A stretch of 64,000 nt of DNA from Cryobacterium levicorallinum (GCF_004402405.1 NZ_SOFE01000027.1:1-64000), one strand, 5' to 3'. Numbered from the stretch's first letter, positions 8,227 through 18,418 are shown. Program-made: numbers and translations. Notes: generated by a model not told the origin, from the letters alone.

Positions 8227-10137
8227 TTAGTTCGCGTCCATCTTCTTCACGCGCGAAACCTGGCGCGAGCGAGCGGATGCGGTGAGCTCGACCTTGCGAA
8301 TACGCACGGCGGCGGGGGTGACCTCGACGCACTCGTCTTCACGGGCGAATTCGAGGCACTGCTCAAGCGAGAGCTGCTTGGGCGGTGTCATCGACTCGAA
8401 CGTGTCGGAGCTGGACTGACGCATGTTGGTCAGTTTCTTTTCCTTGGTGATGTTCACGTCCATGTCGTCGGCGCGCGAGTTCTCGCCGATGACCATGCCT
8501 TCGTAGACCTCGGAGGTCGGCTGCACGAAGAACGACATGCGCTCCTGCAGGTTGATGATCGCGAACGGGGTGACCGCTCCCGAACGGTCGGCCACGATGG
8601 AACCGTTCGTGCGGGTGTTGATGGTGCCAGCCCAGGGCTCGTAGCCGTGCAGGATCGCGTTGGCGATACCGGTACCGCGCGTGTCGGTGAGGAACTGCGT
8701 GCGGAAGCCGATCAGGCCGCGCGATGGAACGATGAATTCCATGCGAACCCAGCCGGTGCCGTGGTTCGCCATGTTCTCCATGCGACCCTTGCGGGCGGCG
8801 AGCAGCTGCGTGATGGCACCGAGGTACTCTTCCGGAGCGTCAATGGTGAGGTGCTCGAAGGGCTCGTGTACCTTGCCGTCGACGCGCTTCACAACTACCT
8901 GCGGCTTGCCGACGGTGAGCTCGAAGCCCTCACGACGCATCTGCTCGACCAGGATGGCGAGGGCCAGTTCTCCACGACCCTGAACCTCCCAGGCGTCCGG
9001 GCGTCCGATGTCGACGACCTTGAGCGAGACGTTACCGACGAGTTCGCGGTCGAGGCGGTCCTTGACCATGCGGGCGGTGAGCTTGTGGCCCTTGACCTTG
9101 CCCATGAGCGGCGAGGTGTTGGTTCCGATGGTCATCGAGATGGCCGGGTCGTCAACCGTGATGGTCGGCAACGGGCGCACGTCGTCGGGGTCGGCGAGGG
9201 TCTCACCAATGGTGATGTTCTCGATACCGGCCACGGCCACGATGTCGCCGGGGCCGGCGCTCTCGGTCGGGTAGCGGTCCAGCGCCTTGGTGATGAGCAG
9301 CTCGGTGATCTTCACGTTGCTGACGGTGCCGTCCTGCTGCACCCAGGCCACGGTCTGGCCCTTCTTAATGGTGCCCTGGAAGATGCGCAGCAGCGCGAGG
9401 CGGCCGAGGAACGGCGAGGCGTCGAGGTTGGTGACGTGGGCCTGAAGCGGGTGCGTGTCATCGTAGGTCGGTGCCGGAATGTGCTTGAGGATCGCATCGA
9501 ACAGCGGCTCGAGGTCATCGTTGTCGGGCAGCGTACCGTCTTCGGGCTTGTTCCAGCTGGCAGCACCGTTACGACCGGAGGCGTAGACGACGGGCACGTC
9601 GAGGACGGCATCGAGGTCGAGGTCGGGAAAGTCGTCGGCCATGTCGCTCGCGAGGCCGATGAGCAGGTCCTGGCTTTCGGCCACGACCTCATCGATGCGC
9701 GCGTCGGGACGGTCGGTCTTGTTGACCAGGAGGATGACGGGAAGCTTGGCCTCCAGCGCCTTGCGGAGCACGAAGCGGGTCTGCGGCAGCGGGCCCTCGG
9801 AAGCGTCAACCAGCAGAACAACACCGTCGACCATGGACAGGCCACGTTCGACCTCACCACCGAAGTCAGCGTGGCCCGGGGTGTCGATCACGTTGATGGT
9901 GATGGGCCCCTCGGTGGCGTGGATGCCCTTGTACGAGACCGCCGTGTTCTTGGCGAGAATCGTGATGCCCTTTTCGCGCTCGAGTTCATTCGAGTCCATC
10001 GCGCGCTCTTCAACGTGTGAGTGGTCTGCGAAGGAGTCGGTCTGCTTGAGCATCGCGTCAACCAGCGTCGTCTTACCGTGGTCAACGTGAGCAACGATTG
10101 CAACATTTCGGAGGTTATTGCGTGTAGCAATCGCCAT
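8227..10137 (-). CDS. typA: Ribosome-associated translational GTPase TypA/BipA
   Basis: A 636-residue GTPase related to EF-G that binds the ribosome and supports 50S assembly and stress or cold growth. G1 is AHVDHGKTT (residues 16-24), G2 lies around GITILAKNT, G3 is DTPGHADF and G4 is NKTDRPDA. EF-G domains II, III and V and the TypA-specific C-terminal domain follow (GLIGFRTQFLTDTRG near residue 450). The C-terminus is basic (SRQVSRVKKMDAN). The ATG start lies behind a purine-rich stretch (AAGGATC). The gene is monocistronic with a hairpin downstream. Confidence 0.96.
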   Translation of the reverse strand: MAIATRNNLRNVAIVAHVDHGKTTLVDAMLKQTDSFADHSHVEERAMDSNELEREKGITILAKNTAVSYKGIHATEGPITINVIDTPGHADFGGEVERGLSMVDGVVLLVDASEGPLPQTRFVLRKALEAKLPVILLVNKTDRPDARIDEVVAESQDLLIGLASDMADDFPDLDLDAVLDVPVVYASGRNGAASWNKPEDGTLPDNDDLEPLFDAILKHIPAPTYDDTHPLQAHVTNLDASPFLGRLALLRIFQGTIKKGQTVAWVQQDGTVSNVKITELLITKALDRYPTESAGPGDIVAVAGIENITIGETLADPDDVRPLPTITVDDPAISMTIGTNTSPLMGKVKGHKLTARMVKDRLDRELVGNVSLKVVDIGRPDAWEVQGRGELALAILVEQMRREGFELTVGKPQVVVKRVDGKVHEPFEHLTIDAPEEYLGAITQLLAARKGRMENMANHGTGWVRMEFIVPSRGLIGFRTQFLTDTRGTGIANAILHGYEPWAGTINTRTNGSIVADRSGAVTPFAIINLQERMSFFVQPTSEVYEGMVIGENSRADDMDVNITKEKKLTNMRQSSSDTFESMTPPKQLSLEQCLEFAREDECVEVTPAAVRIRKVELTASARSRQVSRVKKMDAN

Positions 10138-10336
10138 AAAAATAGATCCTTACGAAGAATGAGTGCCGCAGAGTCTCGCGCGCGACGAAGAATGGATACC
10201 AGGGGTCATAATGTGACCCAAAGTACAATCCTACCGTATGGTTTCGACGCTCCGGCGGGGTAACTAGTCACGCTCTTGGAGAAGGCCCTGCGTTTCCCTG
10301 ACTCGCCGGGTTCTGACTGGTGCCAGGCGGTCGTGG

Positions 10337-11618
10337 TCAGGGCTGACCGGGGAGCCAGCTGTTGCCTGTAGGGGCGTCGAGTAGGACTTCGAACTCGATC
10401 ACTGCCTGTTTCCTGACCGTGGACATCACGGAACGGATGACCACGATGTGTTCTGTGCCCGCGATTGAGCGTAGACATCCCGAGATTTTTTGGCGGAACT
10501 TGACCATTCTGATGTCGCGTTCGGCCTGATTGTTTCCGAACGAAACCGTGAAGTCGGTGGTGAAGCACAGCACGTCGGCTTGGTGCAGCCCCAACCTGAT
10601 GAGCAGTCGTCGCGGCTCCGCTTGCATGATATGCTCCCCGGTTTTTGGGTGAACGAGGGCCGGAACTGTTCATCACCGGTCGTGACGATTTCCGCATATC
10701 TCTGCCGGACTGCTTTGAGTGCTCCGTTCAAGAGGCCGGTGTCTCTGCGGGCTTTAACCTCTTCAACCTGCCGATGCGTGGCGAAGAGGAATTCGCTCAT
10801 CCGTTTCGCCCACCCCGCCTCTGGGTGTCTTCAGTGATTCTCTGTAACTCGCGGAGGTGGTGGGCGTTGCATAAACCATGGCTTGCGGCGGTGAAGGTCT
10901 TGTTGGGCTCCTACCCGTCGTGGACCATTACCCCGGTGAATGACTGCAGCACCCACCGTTCAACATGCCCGCCAGTCCCCGTTTCGGGGCGATATGGAAC
11001 ACGGGGTTCAGGAACAGATCGTTGAACACTGCCGCGGTGCGGGCAGCGTGCAGATAGTGCACGTTGATCAGGTAAGCGCAGACCGCGTGCAGCCTCGGCC
11101 CGTAGGACACCGCATATTTTACGTCAGCCGGGAACACGCCCGTGGTACCGATGTCACACCGGCACAGCTTCTCGATCCGTCGATGCTCGACAGTTTCCGC
11201 CCTGATCGGCGGGACGTCAACGACTTGCCGCTTCGCAGTGATGGTCCCGGTCACGCCACGCGATGAACTCCCACAGCCGCGGCAGCTGGTGGGTTTATAG
11301 CGGAGAACCGAGTCGGTATTGTCGTCATCGACCCGAAGCGCCACTGCAGCCGCCCTGTTTTCTCTGCGGTTTACCGGAAGATTCACGAAGCGATCGAGCC
11401 TTGCTGGCGGTCTTGCAGAAGCTGTCCGTCTTGGGCGGTTTCGAGCAGTTTATCGAGTTCTTATCCAGTCGGGAACCCAACGTTGCATTGTCTTGCTCGA
11501 GACGATCGACCCGTTTCTCCAATCGATCAACCGTCGCGTTGAACTCAGCCTGGTTACCAACGTTTTTTTCATTAGGTCGGCGACCGTGCGAAGTAACTCG
11601 CCATGCGAGGGAACCCTG
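10337..11618 (-). mobile_element. Decayed IS66-family transposase gene
   Basis: Pieces of an IS66 (TnpC) transposase appear in order but in different frames on the minus strand. They are an N-terminal leucine-rich coil (SHGELLRTVADLMKK, then DRLEQDNATLGSRLDKNS and SKPPKTDSF), the zinc-finger region CRGCGSSSRGVTG, the central THRQVEEVKARRDTGL, and the C-terminal NNQAERDIRMVKFRQKISG with the final catalytic Glu region. At least three frameshifts separate them, so no functional transposase can be made. No TnpA or TnpB gene and no convincing terminal inverted repeats were found. The spans 10138-10336 and 11619-11740 hold nothing that I recognise. Confidence 0.85.
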
Positions 11619-11740
11619 ACGATGACGTCATCGTTGCAGAGACAAAGTCCAAAATATTCTTGAATCGCCGATAACTGCAAAACCCACCACAGAGAACCTG
11701 ACTTGTAACCCGACGGGATCCGCCGGCCGAGGCTCTCCCG

Positions 11741-13519
11741 TCAGTCGACCGCAGTGCGCATCAGGGCAAGTCGCAACTGCCGTCGATCACGCTGCGCGTC
11801 GGGGTCCGGCACGGGAATTGCCGCAATGAGTCGCTGGGTATACGGGTTCGCCGGTGCTCGCAGAACGTCGTCACGTGAACCGGTCTCCACGATCCTCCCC
11901 TTGTGCATGACGGCAATGCGGTCGGCCATGATGTCGATCACGGCGAGGTCGTGGCTGATGAACAGGCAGGCGAATTTCATCCTCTCCTGCAGTTCTTTGA
12001 GCAGTGTCAGGACTGTCGCCTGCACTGAAACATCCAGAGCGGATGTCGGCTCGTCAGCGACCAGCAGGAGCGGGCTCAGGCTCAGAGCCCTGGCGATACC
12101 GACCCGCTGCTTCTGTCCGCCAGACAATTCGTGCGGGTACCGGTTGCGGTACGACCGCGGCAGTTGCACGCTGTCCAGGAGCTCCTCGACCCGCAGGCCG
12201 AGAGCCTTTCCGCGCGCTTCACCCGCGAGCTTGAGCGGCTCACCAATGCTGTCGCCGATGGAGAGGCGCGGATTGAGTGAGGAGGACGGATCCTGGAACA
12301 CGATTCCGACGCGGCGACGAAGCCCGCGCAAGTCCTTGCTCGAGGCATGGCTAATGTCGCGTCCGGTCACAATGAGCGAGCCCTCTGAAATGGGCTGCAG
12401 TCCGACGGCAGCTCGCCCGACGGTTGTTTTGCCCGATCCGGACTCGCCGACGAGGCCGAGAACCTCACCGGGGCTGATGCTCAGGGAGACGCGGTCAACG
12501 GCCTTGAACGCCTTGATCTTGCGGCGTTGACCGAACTCCACAGAAATATCGTCCATGCGCAGGGCTCCGTCGGGTGACACTGGCCGGTCGGTGCGTGTGG
12601 TCCGGTCGGTGGTCGTGACGGGGCCCTGTTCCAGGGCCTTCATGAGCGCGGCCGACACGTCGATGGCACCGGTCGCGTCGTCCGGGCCGAAACCGAACCC
12701 GAGACGGGGCACGGCCGCCAGCAACGCTCGCGTGTAAGGGTGCTTGGGGGCAGAGAAGATCTGATGCACCTCCCCCGCCTCTACGATCTCTCCGTCTTTC
12801 ATGACCACGATGTCGTCGGCGAGGTCGGCGACGACACCCATGTCGTGGGTGATCAGCAGGACGGCACTATTGAGATTGTCGCGCAGGTCGCGCAGCAGCT
12901 CAAGGATCTCGGCCTGCACTGTGACGTCGAGTGCCGTGGTCGGCTCGTCGGCGATGAGCAGCATCGGGTCGCAGGACAACGCCTGCGCGATCATGGCCCG
13001 CTGCCGCTGACCACCGGAGAGCTGGTGCGGATAGGAGTTGTAGGCCTTCTCAGGGTCGGGCAATTCGACCATGGTAAGCAGTTCGATAGCTCGAACACGC
13101 GCGTCAATGGGGCGCATTCCGGTGTGCACCCGAAGTGTCTCAACGATCTGGAACCCGATCGTGAACACCGGGTTGAGCGCCGTCATGGGCTCCTGGAAGA
13201 TTGCGGCGACCTTGGCTCCACGCACCTGCCGCATGTGGCCGGAGGTCAGGCCACGCAGTTCCTCGCCGTCGAGTTTGATACTGCCGGTCACCCGGGAGTT
13301 CCGGGGAAGCAGGTCGAGGATGGCCATTGAGCTCGCGCTCTTGCCCGACCCCGATTCGCCGACCACCGCGAGAATCTGACCGCGCCGGATCGAGTACGAG
13401 AGGTTCTTCGCCGCCGGCACCCAGTCGCGTCCCACACCGAACTCAACGCCGACTTTGATCATTTCGAGCACCGGAGCGGTACCGGGCTCAGGAGCGGTTA
13501 CTGAAATGTGAGCGTTCAT
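11741..13519 (-). CDS. Oligopeptide-type ABC transporter, fused double ATPase (DppD-DppF type)
   Basis: A 592-residue protein with two nucleotide-binding domains in tandem. The first has Walker A GESGSGKSAS near residue 52, signature LSGGQRQRA and Walker B LLIADEPTTALD. The second has GESGSGKTTV near 355, LSGGQKQRV and LLVADEPTSALD. Each ends in the oligopeptide family tail (HPYTRALLAA, NPYTQRLIAA). It energises the permeases encoded upstream. The ATG at 13519 overlaps the preceding permease stop (ATGA) and has an AAGG-type ribosome binding site; a longer frame to 13654 only overlaps the permease gene. The substrate is a peptide or similar solute by family, not proven. Confidence 0.9.
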   Translation of the reverse strand: MNAHISVTAPEPGTAPVLEMIKVGVEFGVGRDWVPAAKNLSYSIRRGQILAVVGESGSGKSASSMAILDLLPRNSRVTGSIKLDGEELRGLTSGHMRQVRGAKVAAIFQEPMTALNPVFTIGFQIVETLRVHTGMRPIDARVRAIELLTMVELPDPEKAYNSYPHQLSGGQRQRAMIAQALSCDPMLLIADEPTTALDVTVQAEILELLRDLRDNLNSAVLLITHDMGVVADLADDIVVMKDGEIVEAGEVHQIFSAPKHPYTRALLAAVPRLGFGFGPDDATGAIDVSAALMKALEQGPVTTTDRTTRTDRPVSPDGALRMDDISVEFGQRRKIKAFKAVDRVSLSISPGEVLGLVGESGSGKTTVGRAAVGLQPISEGSLIVTGRDISHASSKDLRGLRRRVGIVFQDPSSSLNPRLSIGDSIGEPLKLAGEARGKALGLRVEELLDSVQLPRSYRNRYPHELSGGQKQRVGIARALSLSPLLLVADEPTSALDVSVQATVLTLLKELQERMKFACLFISHDLAVIDIMADRIAVMHKGRIVETGSRDDVLRAPANPYTQRLIAAIPVPDPDAQRDRRQLRLALMRTAVD

Positions 13520-14514
13520 TTGAGGACCTTCTTCTGGCGACGTGGGCGGAACCGGCGCTGACGCGGGTCGAACGCGTCGCGCAGTCCGTCGCCAATGAAG
13601 TTGATGCAGAGGGCGAGCGTGATGATGAACAGGCCCGGCCACCAGAACAGCCAAGGCCGATGCGCGAACGACGATTGATTGTCGCTGATGAGTCGTCCGA
13701 GCGACACATCGGGCGGGCGCACGCCCAACCCGAGAAACCCGAGGGCAACCTCGAGCAGAATGGCGCCAGCCATCAATAGCGTCGCCGCAACGATGACCAC
13801 GCCGATGGCGTTGGGGAGGATGTGTTTAAAGATGATGCGTGCGTCGGATGCCCCCGCAACGCGAGCGGCCTCGACGAACTCGCGCTCCCGCAGGGTGAAG
13901 AATTCACCGCGAACCAGTCGAGCCAGAGTCGTCCAGGTGAACAGACCGAGGAGAATTCCGAGGATGACCGGACCATCGATGGCACCTCCGAGCGTGCTCG
14001 CGATCGAGCCGACGAGGGCGCCGATCACGATCACCGGGATGATGATGATGAGGTCGGTGAACCTCATCAAGATGGCGTCGATGACGCCGCGATAGTAGCC
14101 GGCAACGGCCCCAATGACGGTGCCAATCACAGTGGCCAGGATGCCCACAATGAACATGACCGTCAACGAATTTTGTATGCCGCGCATGGTCATGGCGAAA
14201 TAATCCTTGCCAATACGGTCCTGGCCGAACGGATGTTCGCCGAGAAAGACGCCCTCACCCCCGAGCCATTGTGGCACCACAGACATAGTCGGCCGGCCGC
14301 CATCGATGAGCGGATTAAGCTGGTTATAGGTGAGGTGCCACCAACCCGGTATCGACCCGACACCAACCACTGACCACGACAGCACGGTGATGAACGCGAC
14401 GATCAGGATCGAGACGAGCGCGATTTTGTGCTCAACGAACCGACCAAAGATCAGGCGGGCCTGACTGTGACCGACCTGTTCGGATTTCTTTTCCGTCTCG
14501 AGCACCTGCGTCAT
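13516..14514 (-). CDS. ABC transporter permease, DppC/OppC type
   Basis: A 332-residue inner-membrane permease with an N-terminal membrane anchor, a long external loop (QWLGGEGVFLGEHPFGQD, the usual HPFGTD-like loop of this family), five further membrane segments and the EAA coupling motif (EAARVAGASDARIIFKHILPN) that contacts the ATPase. It is the third gene of the operon substrate-binding protein, DppB, DppC, ATPase. The start and the previous stop share one base, and its stop overlaps the ATPase start. The C-terminus is strongly basic. Confidence 0.9.
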   Translation of the reverse strand: MTQVLETEKKSEQVGHSQARLIFGRFVEHKIALVSILIVAFITVLSWSVVGVGSIPGWWHLTYNQLNPLIDGGRPTMSVVPQWLGGEGVFLGEHPFGQDRIGKDYFAMTMRGIQNSLTVMFIVGILATVIGTVIGAVAGYYRGVIDAILMRFTDLIIIIPVIVIGALVGSIASTLGGAIDGPVILGILLGLFTWTTLARLVRGEFFTLREREFVEAARVAGASDARIIFKHILPNAIGVVIVAATLLMAGAILLEVALGFLGLGVRPPDVSLGRLISDNQSSFAHRPWLFWWPGLFIITLALCINFIGDGLRDAFDPRQRRFRPRRQKKVLK

Positions 14515-16052
14515 CAGTGGGTCCTCACTCTCGGGTCAAGCGCCGCATACGATAGATCCGCGATCAGGTTGGCGATCAATGCGACGATGGAGACCACCAC
14601 GAAGTAGGCCATAACGGGGTTGGGGTCGACGTTGCTCAGTGAGCGGATGAAAAGTTGCCCCATTCCGCTAATGGCAAACACTTGTTCTGTGATGATCGCG
14701 CCGCCGATGATGGCGCCGATGTCCGCCGCGACGAGCGTCGCGAGCGGGATGAGGGCGTTGCGGAAGGCGTGTCGAACGATGACGGTTCGTTCGTCGAGCC
14801 CCTTCGCTCGGGCCGTTCTGATGTAGTCCTGGTCGAGCACGTCGAGCATGCCGGAGCGAACGTATCGGGTGTAACCGGCCAGTGAGATCAGCGTGAGCGA
14901 AATCGTGGGCAGCAGAAAATGCGTGAAGGTGTCGATCCCCATGATCCAGATGTCACCGTCCAGCGTCGGTGTGCTCGATCCAACCGTGGCGATGGGACGA
15001 CCACCGATGGCGCGGTCAGCGCTGTACAGGGCCCAGGACTGCATGAAGCGATCAATGAGCAACAGCCCACCGGATAATACCGCGGTAATCGCGCCGATGC
15101 GCATGCTGACGGCGCGATCGTCGCCGCCGACGAGCCATCCGCTGGCCAGTCCCACCACGAGGGTGGCGACGGCGAGAATGCTGATCGTGGCCCAACTCGA
15201 CATGTCGAACAGGTTCTGCAGGGTGAAGTAGGCGATGACGGCCAGGCCGGCGTTAATGAGGGCGGTGGTCATGGCGCGGCGGTCCTTGAACCCGGCAATG
15301 AGCCCGGTAACCAAAACCGCGACGCCGAACGCTGATACGGCGATCATCACCGCTCCAAGCCCCGGGTTGCGGAACCAGTCACTCAAGTTGAAGAACACCA
15401 GCAGTGCCGTGGTAGCCAGCCCGGAAATGACAAAGACGATTACGCGACGCCGCCGCGGACCGGCGACCATGGCCTGCCAGATGATTCCGGCAACCACGGC
15501 GATTCCCAGAATGGCTGGGAGGGAGATCACCGGTTGGGCCAGAAAGTCGTTGAAGCCGATCGCGAGGAATTCCTTGAGCAGGACAGCGATCCAAAAGGCC
15601 GGCATCGAAAACAGCAGAAAGATGATGAACGTGACCGAGTAGTCGAATCCGGTGTTGTGTCGCAGGGCCGAGACGATGCCGATCGTGATCCCAACGACGA
15701 TCGCTAGGAGCGTGGCGCCCGTGATCAGCTGAATCGTGGAGTCCAGGGCCATCGGGATCAGGCCGGTGACCGGCTGATTGAGGATGTTCACGCCGAGATC
15801 GCAGGAATCAGCCATCGGGATGAGGCACTTTGCAGCTCCGGCAAGCCAGCCAAAATAGCGCAAGGGCGCCGGCACATCGAGGTTGAGTTGGTCGGAACGC
15901 AGCTGAATGAGCTGGGCCCGGTTGGGGTCGCGGCTGCCGCGAAGTTCCTCGAGCGGATCGCCCGAGAGCGCCGTCAGAATGTACATGATAAAAGATGCTC
16001 CGAGTAGGAGCAGGGCGGAGACGAAAACTCGCCTGACAATAAAGCTCAACAT
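14514..16052 (-). CDS. ABC transporter permease, DppB/OppB type, with large membrane insertion
   Basis: A 512-residue permease, about 200 residues longer than usual for DppB. The N-terminus is standard (MLSFIVRRVFVSALLLLG, then SGDPLEELRG). The C-terminus is also standard, with the EAA loop RTARAKGLDERTVIVRHAFR and the final YAALDPRVRTH. Between about residues 200 and 395 lie extra hydrophobic segments (for example LPAILGIAVVAGIIWQAM and ISILAVATLVVGLASGW) that are absent from the 309-residue paralogue at 23083-24012. I chose the ATG at 16052 because the conserved N-terminus begins there; the open frame to 16211 adds a low-complexity leader. The function of the insertion is unknown. Confidence 0.88.
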   Translation of the reverse strand: MLSFIVRRVFVSALLLLGASFIMYILTALSGDPLEELRGSRDPNRAQLIQLRSDQLNLDVPAPLRYFGWLAGAAKCLIPMADSCDLGVNILNQPVTGLIPMALDSTIQLITGATLLAIVVGITIGIVSALRHNTGFDYSVTFIIFLLFSMPAFWIAVLLKEFLAIGFNDFLAQPVISLPAILGIAVVAGIIWQAMVAGPRRRRVIVFVISGLATTALLVFFNLSDWFRNPGLGAVMIAVSAFGVAVLVTGLIAGFKDRRAMTTALINAGLAVIAYFTLQNLFDMSSWATISILAVATLVVGLASGWLVGGDDRAVSMRIGAITAVLSGGLLLIDRFMQSWALYSADRAIGGRPIATVGSSTPTLDGDIWIMGIDTFTHFLLPTISLTLISLAGYTRYVRSGMLDVLDQDYIRTARAKGLDERTVIVRHAFRNALIPLATLVAADIGAIIGGAIITEQVFAISGMGQLFIRSLSNVDPNPVMAYFVVVSIVALIANLIADLSYAALDPRVRTH

Positions 16053-16179
16053 TGCTCTAATGAACCTCGCTTGGCCGGGTAGACGGAGCGACATCTTTGT
16101 CGTCCGTCGGTCTACGCATGGAAACGTGCAACCCCGCATAGGGCGCGGGTCAGATCGGGGTCGAACACGAGCGGAAGGC

Positions 16180-16213
16180 AGGTGCGTCGGGGATCGTGAT
16201 CCCCGACGCACCT
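16180..16213 (-). terminator. Perfect 16-bp hairpin between binding protein and permease genes
   Basis: Arms AGGTGCGTCGGGGATC and its exact complement with a two-base loop lie 77 bases past the binding-protein stop. No T-run follows. It is likely a partial terminator or mRNA-stabilising structure that leaves more binding-protein message than permease message. Next to it, at 16230-16257, CTAGCTCAGTGGC occurs twice in tandem. Confidence 0.7.
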
Positions 16214-16290
16214 ATGTTATCTGCGCTGAGCTAGCTCAGTGGCGCTAGCTCAGTGGCATGAGTTGCCTACGAACGGATGCCGGAATCTGG

Positions 16291-18066
16291 TTACGCAGCC
16301 ATCGTCCAATCCCAGAAGTTCCAGATCGGGCCAGTCTGCCAAGGGCTGTACTCAATACCGTCGACGTTCGGGCCAAAGGCAATCACGCCGGGCAGGATGT
16401 ACATCGGAAGTCCGAAACCACCCGCCCAGAGCGCTTTCTCCACCCCAACCTGCAGTTCGACCTGAGTGTCGGCGTCGGTCGTCGCCAGGAGCTGGTCCAT
16501 CAGGGCATCCGCTGCCGGGTCACTGAAGCCACCGAAGTTGCTGTCTGATGCGGAGTCGAACAACTGAGGAACGCCGAGCACTCCAGCACCGACGGTGCTC
16601 CAGCCGAAGATAAAGGCATCCCAGGTCTCGGGAAGTGCAAGGGCGTCGCCCCACTGGTCGGCCGGAAGGCCACCATCAACGACGATGAAACCGGCTTCAG
16701 CAGCCGAAGCCTGAATGGCCAGGAACGCGTCGACCCTGTTGGTGTTGGCGTTGCTGTAGGCCAGCCGAACTGTCGGTGTGGCACCGGCGAGCAACGCGGT
16801 AGCACCGGAAATGTCAACCGTGTCGTAGGCGTCTGAGCCGTTGGTCGAGGTGGCCTCGTCGTAGCCATTCACGCCCGGGAAGAAGATCTGAGAGTTGAGC
16901 AGTTCGGCTTCTGGGTCGAGCGGGCGAATGATCGCGTCGAGAATCTGTTCGCGCGGGATGGTCTTCAGGAAAGCCTCACGCACGTTGGCGTCAGCGAAAA
17001 CTCCACCGGCCGCAAAGTTCAGGTCGACGTGGTCGTAGCTGCCGGTATCGCCGGTCAGCACCTTGACGCCGGTGAGAGCCTCAAGCGACGACAGCGTATC
17101 CGCCGATGCCTGTGGGTTGATGATGTCAACCTCACCGTTCTGCAGCGCCTGTACCTGAGCGTTCGCGTCGCCGATGAACCGCACGACGATCTGGTCGATG
17201 CCAACAGGCGACAGGTCGCCGGTGTAGGTGTCGTTGACGGAAAGAGTGACCGACTGTGCCGGGTCCCACGATGAGACCACGAACGGGCCGGACGACAGGT
17301 ACAACGAAGAATCACTTGGGAGCGACGAAGTCGCGTAACCATTGTTCCAGAAATCAGCGACGGCCCGCAGGTCTGCGTTGGTCTCGACCGGAGCGTCGAC
17401 GTTGCCCTCGGTTGCGGCTTCCAGAATAGCGATCATGCCATCCGGCTCGAAGCCGGCCTGCTCGGCCAGCACGTGCGCCGGAACGCTCATCGGTGAGAAC
17501 AACGTCCAATCGGCATAGGGACCGGAGTAGGTGACGGTGATCGACTTGCCGTCATCTCCAACCTCGGGGAAAGCCATCTGGTCGAGGCCGGTCGTGCTGC
17601 CGGCCGGGCTGAAGTAGGTCGTGCCGACGGTGGCTTCAGCATCGGCGTCATCGAAGTAGCCGGACTGCGCGGCCCAGCCAAGGAGCATGTCATCGGCGTC
17701 GATGGATTCCCCGTCGGACCAGACAACGTCGTCATTGACTGTGTACTTGACCGACAGCGGGTCTTCAGAAAGGAGCTCGACCGTGCCGAACCCCTCGTCA
17801 TACACCAACGAAGCGGTGTCGTCGAGGTGAAAGAAGTCCCCCTGGGTGAAGTAGTCAAGCTGGTTGTTGATGTCGACGTTTCCGTCTGCCGTCCCGGTGT
17901 TGAACGAGCTGAGCTCGTTGACCTCGGCAATGCGCACGGTTCCGCCGGACTCCGCGGGCGTTTCGAGGTCATCAGTAGTGGTGCAACCCGCCAAGAAAAG
18001 CGAAGCGACACCCGCTATTGCGCCGGCCATGGCCAGGCGCTTTACGTGTGGTGTTGAAATGAACAA
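16291..18066 (-). CDS. Oligopeptide-type ABC substrate-binding lipoprotein (family 5)
   Basis: A 591-residue solute-binding lipoprotein. The lipobox is LFLAGC (Cys28). The mature part has the SBP_bac_5 layout: VNELSSFNTGTADGN at the start, WSDGESIDADDMLLGW near residue 120, a central PFVVSSWDPAQSVTL, and the C-terminal lobe ending WNFWDWTMAA. It delivers the ligand to the permeases encoded downstream. The TTG start directly follows AGGAGGAAAA, a strong site. The TTG may limit translation. The ligand cannot be read from the sequence; peptides are the family norm. Confidence 0.9.
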   Translation of the reverse strand: MFISTPHVKRLAMAGAIAGVASLFLAGCTTTDDLETPAESGGTVRIAEVNELSSFNTGTADGNVDINNQLDYFTQGDFFHLDDTASLVYDEGFGTVELLSEDPLSVKYTVNDDVVWSDGESIDADDMLLGWAAQSGYFDDADAEATVGTTYFSPAGSTTGLDQMAFPEVGDDGKSITVTYSGPYADWTLFSPMSVPAHVLAEQAGFEPDGMIAILEAATEGNVDAPVETNADLRAVADFWNNGYATSSLPSDSSLYLSSGPFVVSSWDPAQSVTLSVNDTYTGDLSPVGIDQIVVRFIGDANAQVQALQNGEVDIINPQASADTLSSLEALTGVKVLTGDTGSYDHVDLNFAAGGVFADANVREAFLKTIPREQILDAIIRPLDPEAELLNSQIFFPGVNGYDEATSTNGSDAYDTVDISGATALLAGATPTVRLAYSNANTNRVDAFLAIQASAAEAGFIVVDGGLPADQWGDALALPETWDAFIFGWSTVGAGVLGVPQLFDSASDSNFGGFSDPAADALMDQLLATTDADTQVELQVGVEKALWAGGFGLPMYILPGVIAFGPNVDGIEYSPWQTGPIWNFWDWTMAA

Positions 18067-18418
18067 ATTTTCCTCCTGTGCAGTGTGTGTGCAAATGACG
18101 GCCGCGCATTTTTTTTGTCGCGCCGCCGCCCTGGTGGTGCTTCGACCCTAGGGCGGCTGTAGTACGCCAAACGAGCAAGGTACGAAACGTTACACACTGG
18201 TAACTCAAAAACACGCTTTCTATGAATTATTCTCATAAAGAAGACAAAATATCTGTATATTGCTCACAAGCGCTCCCGTTTTGCGGGCGCGCTGAGATAT
18301 AATACAGGCCGGTTTAGCGTTGCAGTCGGCGAGGCTTACGAACAGTTCGCACTTTCTGCACACTCTGCGACGAAAACCGATTTCGTCGCAGAAGCTAGAA
18401 CACGCTCCAGGCTTGACT
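18067..18418 (-). promoter_or_regulatory. Leader and promoter region of the first peptide ABC operon
   Basis: This 352-base gap separates the binding-protein start from a decayed ATPase gene. It contains a TATTATA-like -10 candidate on the minus strand near 18295-18302 and an inverted repeat (GCGCTCCCG at 18270-18278 and CGGGCGCGC at 18284-18292, one mismatch). The long leader (about 220 bases) is AT-rich compared with the surroundings. No gene is seen. The promoter assignment is tentative. Confidence 0.35.

Noticed and set aside
10260-11715. Terminal inverted repeats of the IS66 element
   Set aside because: GTAA-like ends were looked for on both sides, but no matching pair in correct orientation was found.
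16225-16270. tRNA-like TAGCTCAGTGG motif, present twice
   Set aside because: It resembles the D-arm of a tRNA, but no acceptor stem, anticodon arm or T-arm can be formed around it. It is a short tandem duplication.
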